A stretch of 64,000 nt of DNA from Paenibacillus paridis (lineage in GTDB: Bacteria; Bacillota; Bacilli; Paenibacillales; Paenibacillaceae), in the NCBI RefSeq assembly GCF_006345825.1, contig NZ_VCIX01000092.1, positions 62,001-126,000 on the forward strand. The letters are read 5' to 3'. The notes below the pieces were generated by a model. The model saw only the letters and a list, made by a program, of their open reading frames with translations. It searched no databases and was not told where the DNA came from. Numbering within the stretch: the stretch's first letter is position 1; every line of letters starts with the position of its first letter. The position numbers and the translations under genes are program-made. Positions 46,880-55,237 of this stretch are shown piece after piece.

Positions 46880-46912
46880 GAGCCTGGTCCTCCGGGACCA
46901 GGCTCTTTTTTT
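46880..46912 (+). terminator. Strong terminator 150 bases before the GH99-like gene
   Basis: GAGCCTGGTCC pairs perfectly (11 bp) with GGACCAGGCTC over a 4-nt loop, followed by seven Ts. It is a second terminator after the SBP gene, so it may end a short RNA or leader begun near the cre box. Confidence 0.9.
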
Positions 46913-47059
46913 GCCCATATGATGAGGAATGGAGGAGGTGGTAGGATCGAGCGAAAAGAGCGGGCAGCAGCTGCGCAGAGGGCTTTGGAGGAGGATGTTA
47001 CATAAAGAAGCTTTGGCCTGAAGAAGTCTTTCTAACCACTTCATTTGAGGAGGGCATTT

Positions 47060-49213
47060 ATGTTGGCTAATGGAAAAAGACATTTATATCTGATTGTTTT
47101 TCTCGCAATCGCATTAATCTCCACACAGCTATCGTTTTATCCATCCAAGGTGTCGGCAGCTACCAATTTAGCATTAAACAAAAGCGTGACAGAGAGCAGC
47201 CATACGCAGAACTACGCGGCTTCAAATGCAACAGACGGCAGTACCAGTACCTATTGGGAAGGCGCGGCGGGCAGCTATCCGAACTGGCTCCGAGTCGACC
47301 TCGGCAGCAGCCAAACCGTGAATCAGCTTGTGCTGAAGCTTCCGTCTTCATGGGGCGCACGCACGCAGACATTATCCGTGCAAACCAGCAGCGACGATGC
47401 AAGCTATAGCACAGTCGCGGCGTCTGCCGCCTATGTTTTCAGCGCCGGCACAAATACGGCAATGATCAATTTTACCAACACGAATGCCCGCTATATTAAA
47501 GTAAATATTACAGCGAACACAGGCGCAACAGGCGGACAGATTGCCGAGCTGGAGGTGTATGGCCCGGCGGTCGCTCCGACACCGACACCTTCCGCATCGC
47601 CTTTGCCATCCGCGACGGCTGGGCCTGCTTCTTTCTCAGCCTTTGCTCAAACGCCAGCTTCGAGCTATAGCAGTCAATTTGGCATCCAACTGGAGGGGTC
47701 AAGCGAGGGCGGTCAAAATGTTGCCTACATCGACAATGGCGATTACATTGCGTTTAACAATGTCGATTTCGGCAGCGGGGCTTCCGCCGTATCGTTCCGG
47801 GTCGCCAGCCAAAACAGCGGCGGCAATATCGAAATTAGGCTAGGAAGCGCAACAGGCACGCTAGCTGGTACGTGCGCCGTTACGAGCACAGGCGGCTGGC
47901 AGTCATGGACTACCAAAAACTGTACGATCACTCCGGTAAGCGGAGTTCAGCAGCTGTTCCTGAAATTTACGGGAGGCGCGGGAAATTTGTTTAACATAAA
48001 CTGGTTTAAGTTCTCGCCTGCAACGACGGGCGGAGATGTCGTCGGCAAAATTTTTGCCGGCTACCAAGGCTGGTTTACCGCAGGAGGGGACGGCTCGCCG
48101 CTTAACAATTGGACGCATTGGTCGAAGAATAACAACAACCTGACAGCTAATTCCAATGTGAACTTTGAAATGTATCCCGATTTAAGGGAATATACAAAGC
48201 TTTATCAAACGAACCTCGGCAATTTAGGAAACGGCCAGCCAGCGAAGCTGTTCTCCTCGTATGACCAGGAAACGGTTAATAAGCATTTTGAATGGATGCA
48301 GACCTATAATATCAACGGAGCAGCGCTGCAAAGGTTCGGAGCGGATGCGAACTATGCGCCGAATAACTGGAACCAGAACCGCGACAGCGTAGCTGTCAAA
48401 GTAAAGAATGCAGCAGAGTCGTACGGCCGTAAATTTTATGTGATGTACGACATTACGGACCTGAATGCGAGCCAATGGGTCAATGCCGTGAAGACGGACT
48501 TCACCAACAATGTAGTCGGAACGATGAATTTGACCTCCTCGTCCGCTTACGCGAAGCAAAATGGCAAGCCTGTCATTTGCATTTGGGGCATTGGTTTCAC
48601 CGATCGTCCGGGAACGGCAGCCGAATCGGCAGAGCTGATCACTTGGTTTAAAAATCAAGGCTACTACGTCATCGGCGGCGTGCCTACGCACTGGCGCAAC
48701 GGCAATGAGGATTCCAAGCCTGGCTTCCTTGATGTTTACAAGTCGCTGGATATGCTCTCGCCATGGTTTGTCGGCCGGTTCAGCCAGTTGTCAGGAGCAG
48801 ACCACTATAAGACGAATCAATGGGAGCCGGACTTTGCTTTCACCCAAGCGAACGGAATCGTGTATCAGCCAGTCATCTGGCCGGGCTTCGCCTGGAAAAA
48901 CATGAAAAACGGACCGGTCAACGAGATTCCGCGTCTGCATGGCGATTTTATGTGGCGGCAAGCTTATAATCTGAAGAGCATAGGCGTAAATACAGGCTAT
49001 ATTGCGATGTTTGATGAGTACGACGAGGCGACAGCTATTGCCAAAGCAGCAGAGAACAGCTCTATGATTCCAAACAATCAATATTTCCTCACCCTTGATG
49101 CCGACGGCGTCGCGGTGTCCTCTGATTTCTATTTGCGGCTGACCGGCGATATTAACCGACTGTTCAACAACGAGATTCCATTGACGGTTAATCACCCGAC
49201 TAGCCATCAGTAA
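47060..49213 (+). CDS. Secreted F5/8C-CBM6-GH99/GH71-like glycosidase
   Basis: Secreted protein, 717 aa. A signal peptide ends near SAA-TNLALNKS (residue about 37). An F5/8 type C/CBM32 domain follows (about 37-150; ATDGSTSTYWEG, LRVDLGSSQTVNQLVLKLP), then a Pro/Thr/Ser linker, a CBM6-like domain (about 170-300; ENGDYIAFNNVDFGSG-like motif DNGDYIAFNNVDFG), and a GH99/GH71-like catalytic domain from about 310 (GKIFAGYQGWFTAGGDG). GH99 enzymes are endo-alpha-mannosidases or mannanases. The ATG at 47060 follows TTGAGGAGGG. Probable role: cutting alpha-mannan outside the cell before import by the LplBC-like system. Confidence 0.85.
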   Translation: MLANGKRHLYLIVFLAIALISTQLSFYPSKVSAATNLALNKSVTESSHTQNYAASNATDGSTSTYWEGAAGSYPNWLRVDLGSSQTVNQLVLKLPSSWGARTQTLSVQTSSDDASYSTVAASAAYVFSAGTNTAMINFTNTNARYIKVNITANTGATGGQIAELEVYGPAVAPTPTPSASPLPSATAGPASFSAFAQTPASSYSSQFGIQLEGSSEGGQNVAYIDNGDYIAFNNVDFGSGASAVSFRVASQNSGGNIEIRLGSATGTLAGTCAVTSTGGWQSWTTKNCTITPVSGVQQLFLKFTGGAGNLFNINWFKFSPATTGGDVVGKIFAGYQGWFTAGGDGSPLNNWTHWSKNNNNLTANSNVNFEMYPDLREYTKLYQTNLGNLGNGQPAKLFSSYDQETVNKHFEWMQTYNINGAALQRFGADANYAPNNWNQNRDSVAVKVKNAAESYGRKFYVMYDITDLNASQWVNAVKTDFTNNVVGTMNLTSSSAYAKQNGKPVICIWGIGFTDRPGTAAESAELITWFKNQGYYVIGGVPTHWRNGNEDSKPGFLDVYKSLDMLSPWFVGRFSQLSGADHYKTNQWEPDFAFTQANGIVYQPVIWPGFAWKNMKNGPVNEIPRLHGDFMWRQAYNLKSIGVNTGYIAMFDEYDEATAIAKAAENSSMIPNNQYFLTLDADGVAVSSDFYLRLTGDINRLFNNEIPLTVNHPTSHQ

Positions 49214-49231
49214 TGCTGGTTTATCAAACAG

Positions 49232-49264
49232 AAAAAGGCGTTCCCCTAGCGGGATCGCCTTTTT
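49232..49264 (+). terminator. Terminator after the GH99-like gene
   Basis: AAAAAGGCG and CCC pair with GGG and CGCCTTTTT around a CTAGC loop. Confidence 0.8.
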
Positions 49265-49304
49265 GGCCTATATAATAGAAGTGTGGAGTAGGAGAGGAGA
49301 GAGA

Positions 49305-49970
49305 ATGATGAGAGAAATTAAGCATATCATTTTTGATTTTGACGGGACGCTGGCGGACACCTGGCCGGTCATGTTCATGGCTTGCGCCGGCGTATTCGAA
49401 AGGCATGATAACCGCAAGATAACGATTGAAGATATTTACAAGGTCGCTGGACCGACAGAGCTCCAAATCATTGAGATGCATCTGAGCAATCGGGATAAAG
49501 TGGATGTGGCCGTAAGTGAATTTTTGGCCGATTATGAGCAGCACCATGAGGAGCTTGTCGAAGGCAATGTCGAGATTGCGGAGCTGCTTCAAGATTTACG
49601 CCAAGCGGGGCTTGGCATTGCGCTGTTTACAGGGAAATCTCGGCGCACGCTGGATATATCGCTGGCAAAGCTGGGATGGGAAATCACCTTTGACCAGATC
49701 GTTACTGGCGATGATGTGGCCAAGCGTAAGCCCTCTGCCGAAGGAATCGAACAGATTTTGAGCGGGCTGGGTTGGTCGCGCGAGCATACAGTATTCGTGG
49801 GCGACAGCAACGACGACATGCTCGCCGGACAAGAAGCGGGAATGCGGACCTTTGCGGCGCAGTGGATGTCCATCGTGCAGGACAAGCATTACCGTATCGA
49901 GCCGGAGCAGATTTTTGAACGCGTCGATGCGTTTAAAACGTTTGTTTTGGAGCAGGTCGCCGTCCGCTAA
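49305..49970 (+). CDS. HAD-superfamily hydrolase (phosphoglycolate phosphatase-like)
   Basis: HAD phosphatase, 221 aa, subfamily IA. The nucleophile motif IIFDFDGTLADTW (DxD), motif II LFTGKSRRT, the Lys in VAKRKPSAEGI and motif IV VFVGDSNDDMLAG are all present, with an alpha-helical cap in between. It would dephosphorylate a small phosphometabolite, commonly phosphoglycolate or a sugar phosphate. Paired ATGs at 49305/49308 lie behind AGGAGAGGAGAG. It is monocistronic between two terminators. It lies 1.4 kb before the GC-rich cluster and has no visible link with it. Confidence 0.88.
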   Translation: MMREIKHIIFDFDGTLADTWPVMFMACAGVFERHDNRKITIEDIYKVAGPTELQIIEMHLSNRDKVDVAVSEFLADYEQHHEELVEGNVEIAELLQDLRQAGLGIALFTGKSRRTLDISLAKLGWEITFDQIVTGDDVAKRKPSAEGIEQILSGLGWSREHTVFVGDSNDDMLAGQEAGMRTFAAQWMSIVQDKHYRIEPEQIFERVDAFKTFVLEQVAVR

Positions 49971-50011
49971 GGGTATAAATATTCGGTGAGCCGAATGGCG
50001 AGTTTAATTGT

Positions 50012-50068
50012 AAAGGGCAGTCCATGAGCAGATTAGCTGCTAGCGGACCTGCCTTTTGTTTTGTTTGA
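50012..50068 (+). terminator. Terminator after the HAD gene
   Basis: AAAGGGCAGTCC pairs imperfectly with GGACCTGCCTTTT around a loop containing AGCAG/CTGCT, then TTTTGTTTG. Confidence 0.55.
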
Positions 50069-50397
50069 GAAGGTCTGAGCTGCTGTATTTATTTGTATGT
50101 TTTATCTGCATTTAAACTTTAATCTATATAAGTTGAACTAAAGACTTTCGTGTTGGTCGCTGCATGAGTAGATTTTTTTTTTAGGGCGCGGATGTTACCA
50201 GATTCTTTGATTGACTAAGATATGTAAAGGTAAAAATCCGGCTACAAAGGTGAACACTTCGTTTCTCCAAAACGATCTTCTTACTTCGCTTAAACTTCAA
50301 TTTTTAGATCAACTTATATAGGTAAGCGAGCTTAAGCTACTATCGAAATGAGTTGCATACATCCGTTTGATGGGAGCTGATTTAGAATGGTTATGAT

Positions 50398-50584
50398 TTA
50401 AAGGGAATTCCTCCCTCTAAAATAGCTTTCTTCGCTGAGTACATAAAATAAAGGGAATTGCTCCCGATAAATCATCTGATTTACGTCAATTTCGGCTTCA
50501 TAACTAGAATTAAAGGGAAAAATTCCAACTAAATGTCTCGAAATCCCGAAAACTCTTAAAATAGCGGGAGTAATTCCAACTAAA
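50398..50584. repeat. Four palindromic boxes, 50/62/51 bp apart (locus 3)
   Basis: Boxes start at 50398, 50448, 50510 and 50561, for example TTAAAGGGAATTCCTCCC and TTAAAGGGAAAAATTCC. The layout matches that of the boxes at 22721-22907. Confidence 0.7.
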
Positions 50585-50720
50585 TACTTCGAAGTCCCAG
50601 AAATTTTTGAGAGAGCGATTTTTTGTAAATTGAAATTCTATTTATATAACTGGAAATGGTTGAAATCCGATGCGATCAACAACGTGTTTTATCATACTGT
50701 TTCAATCTACCTCTACATCT

Positions 50721-50785
50721 CCAACCCAACCCAACCCAACCCAACCCAACCCAACCCAACCCAACCCAACCCAACCCAACCCAAC
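50721..50785. repeat. (CCAAC)13 pentanucleotide microsatellite
   Basis: Thirteen perfect tandem copies of CCAAC over 65 bases. Five-base units can slip during replication. It lies outside any supported gene, about 580 bp upstream of the asb-like operon. Confidence 0.95.
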
Positions 50786-51362
50786 GCTCAATCACTGGCG
50801 TTGCATAAACCATAATGGACATTCTGCCTGATGGTTCTGCCAATCATTAAGCACAATTTAAATCTGATTGAAGATGGTTCGATTACATAGCGGCTTGTCT
50901 TGTGAGTGTTCGATTTGAATCATTCGCAGAATGTGCTTCATCTTCTTTTGGTGTGAGCCCACACGCACGATAATGTTTTCAATGACGCTGCTGTCTGCTT
51001 CGATTTCAAGAAATTCAACGTTGTCCAAGAAAGCTTTATTCTTCAGATTACTCCGAAAGATGCTGCGATATTGCCTTGGCATCATTAGTTGAAAGGGCAC
51101 GCTGAATGTGGCGAAGTGAGGACTTGACTTTGGAGAAGCGATTTTTTGTACGAATATGAGTCTAGAATGCGCTGAAATTCAGGCCTGGCAGAGCAAAGCA
51201 GCAGTGAGTATCCGGTCGAATAATAGGGAGTTTCGTCGATGGGTGTCGGATGTGTTCTGGGCGCCGCGCCAATCCTGAAAAATGGCGCACATTCTGAAGA
51301 ATTATATATTGAATAAGAAGGTGGACAACCCTAGAATCGTAAGAAAAAGGAGTTGTTGCGCT

Positions 51363-52718
51363 ATGGACCCCATGCTGAAAGTAGACGGCAATACCTGGAG
51401 CAAAGCACAGTTTGAATCGCGGATGCGGATGATTGGAGAACTGGAGCTTTGCCGCTCGCCCGAAGGGCACCGTTACGCGATCCGGCTGCGCGATCCGGTA
51501 GACATCTTGGCTGCGGTAATCTATTTTCGCGAGCATCATGCCTCGGCTTTACTGCTGCATGGAGATACGCCGAACGATGAAGCTGCGGTGATGGCGGCGA
51601 ACGCAGGCTGTCGGGCGTTGCTTCTAGACGCGCCATTGCAAGCGCTTTCTCTACAGTTTCCTGAACATGGGGAAAGGATACCTGTTCAAGGGGGGAGCCG
51701 CTCAACGTTCATTAGAACACCGGCAGCTAGTGAGCCGCAATTTGAGCCCTCGCTGCTGCAGTTCAGTTCAGGTACGACAGGCGATCCAAAGCTGATCAGC
51801 CGGACTTGGTCCGATATCGCATGGGAGACGGTAAGCTACAATAGCTCGCTTGCCGCTGCGGGCGGGGAACCCCCGCTTGTGCTTGTGCCGGTGTCCCATT
51901 CATACGGCCTAATTACTGGCGTGCTGGCCGCTTGGGCGAGAGATGATATCCCACACGTTGTTCACACCCGGAATCCAAAGGCCGCATTGCGACATATCCG
52001 TGATAACCCGGACAGCATCGTCTACGCGGTTCCTTTCTTATACGGACTCATGGATTCGCTTAGCAAAGGCGAGGTTCGTTACCGGAAGGCGATCAGCTCT
52101 GGCGCTCCGTTGACCGAAAGCATGCTGGAGAAGCTAAGGGCAACGGCGGGCGAGGTATGGCAGCAGTATGGCTGCTCCGAGATCGGCTGCATCTCCCTTA
52201 AGGCAGGACCGGAGCGTCCCGACGAGGCGGGGCGGCCGCTGGCTCATCTGCATGTCACGGCGGAGAGCCTACTGGAGGAGCATGGCGAAGGCGCAGTCTC
52301 ATTCGAAGGTAACGCGAGTGAACTCGTGGCAAGAAACGGCACGCAGGTAGTGAGGACGGGCGATATAGGCGTCGTAACGGCAGGAGGCGAACTTCGGGTG
52401 CTGGGCAGGCTGGACGATCTGATCAACGTGTCGGGGCAGAAGGTTATGCCGAGCGAGGTAGAGAGGGCGATTGCCGGAATCGTTGGCGTGAAGGAGGTGG
52501 TCGTGTACGGAGCTGCGCACTCCGTGTGGGGAGAAACAGTCAAAGCAATGATCGTGGCCGACGGAAAGATCGGAGCGGAGGCGGTCCGGGCGGAGTGTTC
52601 GAAGCTGCTGCCCGGCTACAAGGTGCCGAGCGCCGTGCGGCTCGTGGATGAAATCCCGCGCAAGACGACGGGGAAAATAAGCAGAAGATGGCTTCGTAAA
52701 TGGGAGGAGGAACAATAA
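51363..52718 (+). CDS. asbC: AsbC-like 3,4-dihydroxybenzoate-AMP ligase
   Basis: ANL-superfamily adenylating enzyme, 451 aa. The opening (KVDGNTWSKAQFESRM) and internal blocks such as VPVSHSYGLITG and QQYGCSEIGCISL closely resemble petrobactin AsbC, which adenylates 3,4-dihydroxybenzoate and loads it on AsbD. Core motifs are LQFSSGTTGDPK (A3, about residue 132), TGDIGVV, LGRLDDLINVSGQKV (A8) and the Lys in RKTTGKISRR (A10). The frame opens at 51282, but the ATG at 51363 follows AAGGAG and fits the AsbC start. Its TAA overlaps the next ATG. First gene of the GC-rich operon. Confidence 0.87.
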   Translation: MDPMLKVDGNTWSKAQFESRMRMIGELELCRSPEGHRYAIRLRDPVDILAAVIYFREHHASALLLHGDTPNDEAAVMAANAGCRALLLDAPLQALSLQFPEHGERIPVQGGSRSTFIRTPAASEPQFEPSLLQFSSGTTGDPKLISRTWSDIAWETVSYNSSLAAAGGEPPLVLVPVSHSYGLITGVLAAWARDDIPHVVHTRNPKAALRHIRDNPDSIVYAVPFLYGLMDSLSKGEVRYRKAISSGAPLTESMLEKLRATAGEVWQQYGCSEIGCISLKAGPERPDEAGRPLAHLHVTAESLLEEHGEGAVSFEGNASELVARNGTQVVRTGDIGVVTAGGELRVLGRLDDLINVSGQKVMPSEVERAIAGIVGVKEVVVYGAAHSVWGETVKAMIVADGKIGAEAVRAECSKLLPGYKVPSAVRLVDEIPRKTTGKISRRWLRKWEEEQ

Positions 52719-52987
52719 TGGAACGGATTCGCATTGTTGACGGGCTGCGCAAGATTATCGCGGAAGAGCTGGATGTCGCGGCGCCCGCTGAGCTAAATGA
52801 AATAGATAGGCTGAATGAGGACTTGAATCTGGATTCTATTATGATTTTGCAGCTTGCCGTGTACATCGAAGAGTATTTTGAAGTGGCCTTTCCCGAAGAG
52901 GATGTTGATCCAAGCGTGTTTGCGACGGTCGGCAGCTTGACGGATTTTGTTGTCGCCCTACAGATATCGGGAGCCGCTCTCCGATGA
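52718..52987 (+). CDS. asbD: AsbD-like aryl carrier protein
   Basis: Acyl/aryl carrier protein, 89 aa. The phosphopantetheine attachment Ser is S40 in LNEDLNLDSIMILQL. The tail EEDVDPSVFATVGSLTDFV closely resembles AsbD of petrobactin synthesis, which carries 3,4-dihydroxybenzoate as thioester. The ATG overlaps the upstream stop by one base (TAATG) and has GGGAGGAGG before it. It ends in an ATGA overlap with the oxidoreductase gene. Partner of the preceding ligase and, by analogy, of the AsbE-like protein at 55522. Confidence 0.87.
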   Translation: MERIRIVDGLRKIIAEELDVAAPAELNEIDRLNEDLNLDSIMILQLAVYIEEYFEVAFPEEDVDPSVFATVGSLTDFVVALQISGAALR

Positions 52988-54042
52988 AGCAGGTGAATCT
53001 GGGGATTGCGGGCTTTGGTCGCATCGTCGAGCTGACCCATCTGCCGCTGCTGAGGAAAATGCCAGAATATCACCTTAGCGGCGTATTCGATCTGACGCCG
53101 CAAAGGCGGGAGCTGGCGGAGCGCAGAGGCTTGGCTGCTTGGGAGAAGCTCGACGAGCTTCTGGACGGCGGGGCGGATGCGGTACTGATTGCGACGCCTC
53201 CGCGCAGCCACTACGCGATCGCGTCAGAGGTGCTGCGCCGCGGCAAGCATGTGCTTATCGAGAAACCCGTGACCGTCAACGCGGAAGAAGCGATGCTGCT
53301 GCGGGAGCTGTCCCATAAGCATGGCGGGATCGTCACGGTGTTTCATAACAAACGTTTCGATCCCGCCATGGCGATCCTGAAGGAGGTGCTTCAGAGTGGC
53401 AAGCTCGGCAGGATTCAATTCGTTGAACGACGACATCATCAATTCGGCTCAGGCGCCTCGTTTGGCGTGCAGTCCTTCCGGCCTTCCTGGCGGGAGGAGA
53501 GCGCCTATGGCGGAGGGGCGCTGCTGGATTGGGGCGTTCACCTGATCGATCAGCTGCTTCATCTCAAGCTGGGCAGCCGAACAAGCATAACCGCGATGAT
53601 CCATCGCCTACGCTTCGGAAAGGGAGATGCAGAGGATTGCGTAACGGCCCATATGGAGCTGGATAACGGCATTCTGCTTATGCTGAACATCCACTTCGGC
53701 TCCCATGCGGCTGATCCGCAGTGGATCGTTGGAGGGGAGTTCGGAACCCTTCGAATTACAGGGCAGGGCGAAGCTGTCCTGCAACTGGAGAACGGGCCGC
53801 CGAACCCGGTTCCCTCCGCGTATTCCGGCAAGAAGAGCTATCGGGGAGATATGGACGCGGTGCGCCATATTTATGGCTCGTTTGCTGCTAAGCTGTCCGG
53901 AGAGGGCGAGCTGGCGGTTACGTTGGAGGAGGCCATCGAGGGCATGATCGTCATGGACGAAATAAGAGCTTCTGCTGCACAGGGAGATTCAGGGCATTGC
54001 TTGGCTGCCGGAGTTGAGTCCCTGTCGCAGGGAGCAGTCTAA
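52984..54042 (+). CDS. Gfo/Idh/MocA-family oxidoreductase
   Basis: NAD(P)-dependent sugar/cyclitol dehydrogenase, 352 aa. The Rossmann start is LGIAGFGRIVELTHLP, with LIATPPRSHY and the catalytic-Lys motif VLIEKPVTVN at about residues 88-97. The C-terminal domain carries GGGALLDWGVHLIDQLLHLK with the conserved Asp and His. Such enzymes oxidise a sugar hydroxyl to a ketone. A DegT aminotransferase follows immediately, the arrangement used to build 3-amino sugars (NtdC/NtdA for kanosamine; WlbA and its aminotransferase). The start overlaps the carrier stop (ATGA). Substrate unknown. Confidence 0.85.
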   Translation: MKQVNLGIAGFGRIVELTHLPLLRKMPEYHLSGVFDLTPQRRELAERRGLAAWEKLDELLDGGADAVLIATPPRSHYAIASEVLRRGKHVLIEKPVTVNAEEAMLLRELSHKHGGIVTVFHNKRFDPAMAILKEVLQSGKLGRIQFVERRHHQFGSGASFGVQSFRPSWREESAYGGGALLDWGVHLIDQLLHLKLGSRTSITAMIHRLRFGKGDAEDCVTAHMELDNGILLMLNIHFGSHAADPQWIVGGEFGTLRITGQGEAVLQLENGPPNPVPSAYSGKKSYRGDMDAVRHIYGSFAAKLSGEGELAVTLEEAIEGMIVMDEIRASAAQGDSGHCLAAGVESLSQGAV

Positions 54043-54055
54043 CAAGGGGGAAGGC

Positions 54056-55183
54056 ATGGGAATATTGTTTGCGGGACCGCAGTTGGAGTTCGAACAAATT
54101 AGAGAAGCGTGGTTTGCGGCAGTGGGACAGTTGGCCGCGAAGGGCGTCTTCGTCGGCGGGCAGCCGGTTACGGAATTCGAAGGGGCATTCGCCCGATATT
54201 CCGGAACGGCATACGCGGCTGGCGTCGGCAATGGAACGGATGCGCTGTTCCTGACGCTCAAGGCGCTTGGCATAGGGCCGGGGGATGAGGTAGTCACGGC
54301 TGCCAACACGTTCGTCGCGACAGTCGAGGCGATTCATCATACGGGAGCGACGCCGGTGCTTGTGGATTGCGACTTGGGAAGCTATCTCATCGATCCGGAG
54401 AGTCTGCTCGAGAAGCTAACCCCGCGCACGAAAGCCGTCATTCCCGTACATTTATACGGCCAGATGGTGGATATGTCGCCATGGATCTCGCTTTTGCGAG
54501 AGCGGGGGATCGCTGTCGTGGAGGACAGCGCCCAGGCTGCGGGAGCGAGACTGGGCGGCATGCCTGCCGGCAGCACGGGCGATGCGGGCTGCTTCAGCTT
54601 TTATCCGGACAAAAACTTGGGGGCGCTCGGCGACGGAGGAGCGATCGTCACCTCGGATGAGTCGCTGCTGTCGACCGTTCGCAAGCTGCGCAATCACGGC
54701 GGCGAGACGCGGTATACGCATGAAATACCGGGCTACAACAGCCGGCTGGATGCTTTGCAGGCGCTTGCGCTGAGCCTAAAGCTAGAACGGCTGGATGAGT
54801 GGTCAAAGCATCGAAGGCGGATAGCGGGGCTTTACGAACGCTATTTGGGTGAGCTTGGCGGAATCGTATTGCCTGCGCACCGTGGCGATGACAGCCATGT
54901 GTTCCATCTGTACGTGGTGAGATTGCCTGCGGAGGCAAGGGAGAACGCTCGGCGTCATTTGCAGAAGAAAGGCATTTTGACCGCGGTGCAATATCCGCTG
55001 CCAGTACACCTTCTGCCGGCGTTCCGCCATCTGGGCTACAAGCCGGGGGACTTTCCAATCGCGGAATTTTGTTCGGAGCGCATTCTGTCCCTGCCCATGC
55101 ACATCGGCATGAATGAGGAAGCGGTGATTGAGGTGGCGGAAGGGCTAAAAGGGGCACTTGCTTTGCCTGCTTATCGGAGTTAA
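54056..55183 (+). CDS. DegT/DnrJ/EryC1-family sugar aminotransferase
   Basis: PLP-dependent aminotransferase, 375 aa. Typical motifs are FVGGQPVTEFEGAFARY, GVGNGTDALFLTLKALGIG, VTAANTFVATVEAI, the PLP-contacting EDSAQAAGA, and the Schiff-base Lys in FYPDKNLGALGDGG (K186). The family aminates keto-sugars using glutamate; similarity in the opening is greatest to 3-keto-sugar aminotransferases such as FdtB/DesV. The frame opens at 54014, but the ATG at 54056 lies behind AAGGGGGAAGG. With the upstream oxidoreductase it probably makes an amine that can later be acylated. The exact substrate is inference. Confidence 0.87.
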   Translation: MGILFAGPQLEFEQIREAWFAAVGQLAAKGVFVGGQPVTEFEGAFARYSGTAYAAGVGNGTDALFLTLKALGIGPGDEVVTAANTFVATVEAIHHTGATPVLVDCDLGSYLIDPESLLEKLTPRTKAVIPVHLYGQMVDMSPWISLLRERGIAVVEDSAQAAGARLGGMPAGSTGDAGCFSFYPDKNLGALGDGGAIVTSDESLLSTVRKLRNHGGETRYTHEIPGYNSRLDALQALALSLKLERLDEWSKHRRRIAGLYERYLGELGGIVLPAHRGDDSHVFHLYVVRLPAEARENARRHLQKKGILTAVQYPLPVHLLPAFRHLGYKPGDFPIAEFCSERILSLPMHIGMNEEAVIEVAEGLKGALALPAYRS

Positions 55184-55237
55184 CGGCCCGTTGTCAGGTG
55201 AAGGAGGAGCCGAATAGGAGCATAGGGAGTGTGAATA

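Larger units (their letters stand above)
49971..51362. other. Repeat-rich, gene-poor boundary region
   Basis: A gap of 1,392 bp between the HAD gene and the asb-like operon. It holds a terminator, four palindromic boxes (50398-50584) and a (CCAAC)13 microsatellite (50721-50785). A minus-strand open frame at 50858-51100 has no start or ribosome site I can support. No clear promoter, Fur box or transposon end was identified before the asb-like operon. Confidence 0.65.

Noticed and set aside
49305-49970. HAD phosphatase as an NtdB-like member of the amino-sugar pathway
   Set aside because: It is bounded by terminators, lies 1.4 kb away, has lower-GC codon use and resembles phosphoglycolate phosphatases. 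No evidence ties it to the operon.
50858-51100. Minus-strand open frame of 80 codons in the repeat-rich gap, protein-like in composition (EFLEIEADSSVIENIIVRVG)
   Set aside because: It opens with GTG and has no ribosome site, no recognisable domain and no neighbours in the same direction. It may be a remnant, but I cannot support it as a gene.
51100-51362. Possible Fur box or sigma-A promoter before the asbC-like gene
   Set aside because: AT-rich patches such as AATTATATATTGAATAAG do not match the GATAAT-type palindrome, and no -35/-10 pair with proper spacing was found. TTGACT at about 51124 lacks a matching -10.
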